64,000 bases of DNA from NCBI RefSeq assembly GCF_001999725.1, contig NZ_MDDP01000018.1, positions 1 to 64,000 on the forward strand. Reading direction: 5' to 3'. Under the pieces are notes generated by a model. The model was not told the DNA's origin and ran no database searches. It was given only the letters and a program-made list of their open reading frames with translations. The stretch comes from Cellulophaga omnivescoria (GTDB lineage Bacteria > Bacteroidota > Bacteroidia > Flavobacteriales > Flavobacteriaceae). Shown one piece after another: positions 61,209-64,000 of the stretch. The position numbers and the translations under genes were made by a program. Positions within the stretch are counted from its first letter, which is position 1, and each line of letters begins with the position of its first letter.

Positions 61209-61290
61209 TAGTAAAGATGTGTTACCACCTAAAACAGTGGTTAAAAGACATTTTTTGTCCTATAAAAGACATCTATGTAATACTTAAAGT

Positions 61291-61983
61291 TTAAAATTGA
61301 ATTGTTTTGCTCTCGTAGGCAGCTTTTTGTGGTTCAAAAATACGCGCGGTAAAATTTCCTTTTAGGTTAATAGTGTTATTGTTAACTAATAAAAAACTAC
61401 CTTCTCTTAGTCCAACCACAGGCGTAGTGTTATACGTATGAAACTCTTTTATGCGTGTTTCTCTAGTTTCACCGTTGTGTTTGCTATTAGGGTCCGGATC
61501 TAAATAATGTGCATTTATGTTAAAAGGAACCAGTTGCATAGTTTCAAAACTAGGAGGGTAAACAATAGGCATATCATTAGTAGTATGCATACTAACACCT
61601 GCAATGTTGCTGCCGGCGCTTGTTCCCATATAAGGTTTTCCGTTGGTAATATGCTCTTGTAAGTGCAGCATAGCATTTTGGTTGTACAATTGTTGTACTA
61701 GTAAAAAAGTGTTGCCGCCACCACAGAAAAAAGCTTGTGCTTGGTTAATACCTTCTTGTGCAGTTGTGTAAGTATGTAGGCCAACTATTTTTTTATCAAT
61801 TTTTGCAAATGCTTTGGCAGCAATAGCAGTGTAATTGTCATGGCTAATACCACCAGGCCTAGCATAAGGTATAAATGTTATTGTATCTACATCTTTAAAA
61901 AATAAAGCAACATCATCTAACAGGTACTCCAAGTAATTCTCTCCAAATAAGGTAGATGTGCTTGCTAATAATAGATTTTTCAT
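61291..61983 (-). CDS. pepE: Dipeptidase E (peptidase S51, alpha-aspartyl dipeptidase)
   Basis: A 230-residue cytoplasmic serine peptidase that cleaves Asp-X dipeptides. The nucleophile is Ser122 in YMGTSAGSNIAG; other family segments are FIPYARPGGISHDNY, AFFCGGGNTFLLVQQL, PFNINAHYLDPDP and TRETRIKEFH. The length matches E. coli PepE (229). The frame opens at 62001, but MKNLLLASTSTLFG at 61983 is the family start. It is divergent from the carboxypeptidase-regulatory-like genes and not obviously linked to the fibre genes downstream. Confidence 0.92.
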   Translation of the reverse strand: MKNLLLASTSTLFGENYLEYLLDDVALFFKDVDTITFIPYARPGGISHDNYTAIAAKAFAKIDKKIVGLHTYTTAQEGINQAQAFFCGGGNTFLLVQQLYNQNAMLHLQEHITNGKPYMGTSAGSNIAGVSMHTTNDMPIVYPPSFETMQLVPFNINAHYLDPDPNSKHNGETRETRIKEFHTYNTTPVVGLREGSFLLVNNNTINLKGNFTARIFEPQKAAYESKTIQF

Positions 61984-62132
61984 ACAGTATACGCTTTTCA
62001 ATTTTTTTAGTTAACAGGATACAAATTAACAAAAGTTTAATGGTACTCTATTTTTTTTGAATGTAAATTGCATTTTCATTATATTTAAAAGAAACTTAGA
62101 AAACAATTTTCTGGGGCCTAAAACTAACCTTT

Positions 62133-62870
62133 ATGAAAAATAATTTACTAGCACTTTTTTTATTACTTACCACGGTGTCTTTATTTGCCCAAGAAAATGA
62201 TAGAACACTTTTACGCGGAACCGTAATTTATAGAGATATAAATGTACCTAACTTAGATGTTATTAATGTAACTGCAGAAGATGCTACTGAAACAGATGAA
62301 GATGGAGATTTTGCTATAGATGTAAAAATAGGTGACCAATTGGTGTTTACATCTTTTAATTACCAAATAAAAATTGTTTTTATTACTAAAGATATTTTAA
62401 AGAAAAACAGATTAGTAGTAGATGTAAATGAAAAAGTTACAGAGTTAGATGAGGTTGTGGTTAGTCCTGAAGATCAAGAAAAGTTTGTAGAGCTTAAAAA
62501 CGAAGAATTTAAAGAGGTAGAATACGAAATAGACCGTACAACAACTGTTACTAACATAGCACAGTCTCAAATAGAACGTGGTATGGAAAACGGTATTAAT
62601 TTTGTAAATATTTTTAAAGCATTAACCAAGTCTAAAAAGAAAAAAGATCCTAATGCTAAGGTGCCAGAAATTAAGCTTAGTAGAGTATTAAGACAGGTTT
62701 ATGAAGATGATTTTTTTGTTAAAGATTTAGGAATACCACAAGATAAAATAGATAACTTTTTGCAGTATTGTGATGATAAAATACCATCACAAACATTGCT
62801 TAAAAAGTCTAATGAATTTCAGCTTATAGATTTTTTAGTTACCCATAGCAAAGAATATAAAAAGCTATAA
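62133..62870 (+). CDS. Exported protein with carboxypeptidase-regulatory-like domain, paralog 1
   Basis: A 245-residue protein with a signal peptide (LLALFLLLTTVSLFAQ). Residues about 25-115 form a CarboxypepD_reg-like beta sandwich (LLRGTVIYRDINVPNLDVIN, DEDGDFAIDVKIGDQLVF, VTELDEVVVS) of the type that opens SusC/TonB receptors. Here no plug or barrel follows; instead there is a helical C-terminal part ending FVKDLGIPQDKIDNFLQYCD. Function unknown. It is the first of three tandem paralogs, the next starting three bases after its stop. Confidence 0.8.
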   Translation: MKNNLLALFLLLTTVSLFAQENDRTLLRGTVIYRDINVPNLDVINVTAEDATETDEDGDFAIDVKIGDQLVFTSFNYQIKIVFITKDILKKNRLVVDVNEKVTELDEVVVSPEDQEKFVELKNEEFKEVEYEIDRTTTVTNIAQSQIERGMENGINFVNIFKALTKSKKKKDPNAKVPEIKLSRVLRQVYEDDFFVKDLGIPQDKIDNFLQYCDDKIPSQTLLKKSNEFQLIDFLVTHSKEYKKL

Positions 62871-62873
62871 AGT

Positions 62874-63641
62874 TTGAGGAGATATATACTTTTTTTAAGC
62901 TTTTTAAGTGTGTGTTTTTTTACAAATGCACAGCAAGTTTATTACAAGTCTGTAAAAGGTGCAGTGGTAAGTAATACGCAAGAAGTAAACGGTGTATATG
63001 TAATTAATACTACTAGTGGCCAAGCAACTATAACAAATGCTAATGGGTATTTTGTAATGCCTGCCAAAGAAAAAGATACTTTAATTTTTTCTGCAGTGCA
63101 GTTTAAAAAGAAACAATTAATAGTTACCCAAGAGATTTTAGAAAAAAAGACCAATCTTATTTATCTAGAAGAAACTTTAGAGGAGTTAAATGAAGTTGTT
63201 TTAGATAACAGAACCTTTATAAATGCCAAAAGTTTAGGCCTGCCAAATGCAGATGCAGTGGTTTTGCCACAAAGTGAGCGTTTGTTACATGATGCAGATC
63301 ACGGACCAATGTTTGGAGGATTAAGTGTAAATGTAAATAAGTTGCTAAATGCAATTAGCGGACGCACTAAAATGCTAAAAAAACGTGTGGCAAGAGATAG
63401 GAAATATTTAGAAAGTCAGCAAATGCGAAACTCTTACGCAGATTCTGTTTTTGTAAAAGACCTTAATATTCCTGAAAACCGTATAGAAGAGTTTATGCTG
63501 TATTGTGAGTATGACAGTGAGTTTAACTCTATTGCAAAAGAAAAAAATAGTTTTATTATTTGGGACTTTTTAACCCGTAAAAGCATTACTTTTTTAAAAG
63601 AAGATAAAGAGCTTAAAATAGCTAAAGAAGATAATAAATAA
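62874..63641 (+). CDS. Exported protein with carboxypeptidase-regulatory-like domain, paralog 2
   Basis: A 255-residue paralog of its neighbours. It must start at TTG (62874), as no ATG lies between the previous stop and the signal peptide (ILFLSFLSVCFFTNAQ). The regulatory-like domain reads VKGAVVSNTQEVNGVYVINT, NANGYFVMPAKEKDTLIF and LEELNEVVLDNRTF. The helical C-terminal part ends FVKDLNIPENRIEEFMLYCEYD, matching paralog 1 in pattern. The close gap (three bases) and weak start suggest translation coupled to the gene before it. Confidence 0.8.
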   Translation: MRRYILFLSFLSVCFFTNAQQVYYKSVKGAVVSNTQEVNGVYVINTTSGQATITNANGYFVMPAKEKDTLIFSAVQFKKKQLIVTQEILEKKTNLIYLEETLEELNEVVLDNRTFINAKSLGLPNADAVVLPQSERLLHDADHGPMFGGLSVNVNKLLNAISGRTKMLKKRVARDRKYLESQQMRNSYADSVFVKDLNIPENRIEEFMLYCEYDSEFNSIAKEKNSFIIWDFLTRKSITFLKEDKELKIAKEDNK

Positions 63642-63657
63642 CTTACCCTATATTTTT

Positions 63658-64000
63658 ATGAAATACATATGCACTTTATTGCTTTTAGTTGTGGCGGCGC
63701 AAAACACAAGCGCACAAGCAAAAATAGAAACATTAAAAGGGCGTATTGTTAGTAAAACACAAGATGTGGTTGGGGTTTATGTGCTAAACAAAACAACCAA
63801 TAAGGGAACAATTACATCAAAAACCGGAAATTTTTCTATTCCGGTTAGTTTAAAAGATACTATAGTGTTTTCTGCCGTTCAGTTTAAAAATAAAAAGATT
63901 GTTGTTACTCAAAAAATACTAGATTATAAATCCTTTTTGGTAAACTTAGATGAAACCTTAGAGGAGCTAAATGAAGTTGTTTTAGATAATAGAACTTTAA
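63658..64000 (+). CDS. Exported protein with carboxypeptidase-regulatory-like domain, paralog 3 (cut by window end)
   Basis: At least 114 residues, open to the window edge. Signal peptide YICTLLLLVVAAQNTSAQ, then GRIVSKTQDVVGVYVLNKTT, SKTGNFSIPVSLKDTIVF and LEELNEVVLDNRTL, nearly the same as paralog 2 over the last segment. The missing 3' part probably holds the same helical domain. It starts 16 bases after paralog 2. Confidence 0.8.
   Translation, partial: MKYICTLLLLVVAAQNTSAQAKIETLKGRIVSKTQDVVGVYVLNKTTNKGTITSKTGNFSIPVSLKDTIVFSAVQFKNKKIVVTQKILDYKSFLVNLDETLEELNEVVLDNRTL

Overview
The window is a stretch of chromosome from a Bacteroidota bacterium, most likely a marine member of the Flavobacteriaceae. 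The evidence is low G+C throughout, promoters of the TAnnTTTG type, a short housekeeping sigma factor without region 1.1, type IX secretion parts (PorT, the DUF5103 'plug' protein, two type B sorted cargo proteins), TamL, DUF3667 and DUF6747 proteins, and a sodium-pumping NADH:quinone reductase. I saw no rRNA, tRNA, insertion sequence, prophage or CRISPR array.

Layout. 1-6.7 kb: a lipoprotein, rpoD, a membrane glycosyltransferase and a proline operon (proC-proB-proA), all on the minus strand. 7-15.4 kb: a VWA lipoprotein, pnp, rpsO, an fbaA-accD pair and tamL. 15.4-20.8 kb: trmH-type methyltransferase, porT, ubiE/menG, then trkA-trkH on the plus strand. 20.7-31.3 kb: SnoaL-like, ChaN-like, DUF3667, an RluA-type pseudouridine synthase with no normal start codon, an aminotransferase, a desaturase, rsmG, pruA, apaG and DUF5103. 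31.5-40.2 kb: nqrABCDEF, two small exported ankyrin proteins, a small conserved protein and apbE, whose product would attach FMN to NqrB and NqrC. 40.2-47.4 kb: methyltransferase, DUF3667, map, gpmI, a third ankyrin paralog, a 55-residue DUF6747 gene, M48 and M15 peptidases and a GNAT acetyltransferase.

47.4-61.2 kb is the unusual part: two minus-strand cassettes of long exported fibre-like proteins (1,000, 2,320 and 306 residues). They share an N-terminal head module and phage-tail-like repeats. Each cassette ends in a T9SS type B cargo protein that starts only 2-3 bases after the gene before it. The 2,320-residue protein carries twelve copies of a module of about 115 residues in two arrays around a different centre. 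I read this as a cell-surface fibre/adhesin system with a T9SS-exported partner; that function is inferred. 62.1-64 kb holds three tandem paralogs with a carboxypeptidase-regulatory-like domain, the last cut by the window edge.

Several starts were moved downstream because a TAnnTTTG element lies inside or just before the longest open frame (ubiE, rsmG, map, GNAT, the 1,000-residue fibre gene). Two ankyrin genes share a different promoter, TGAAAC-N16-CGTCT, which looks like an ECF-sigma site.
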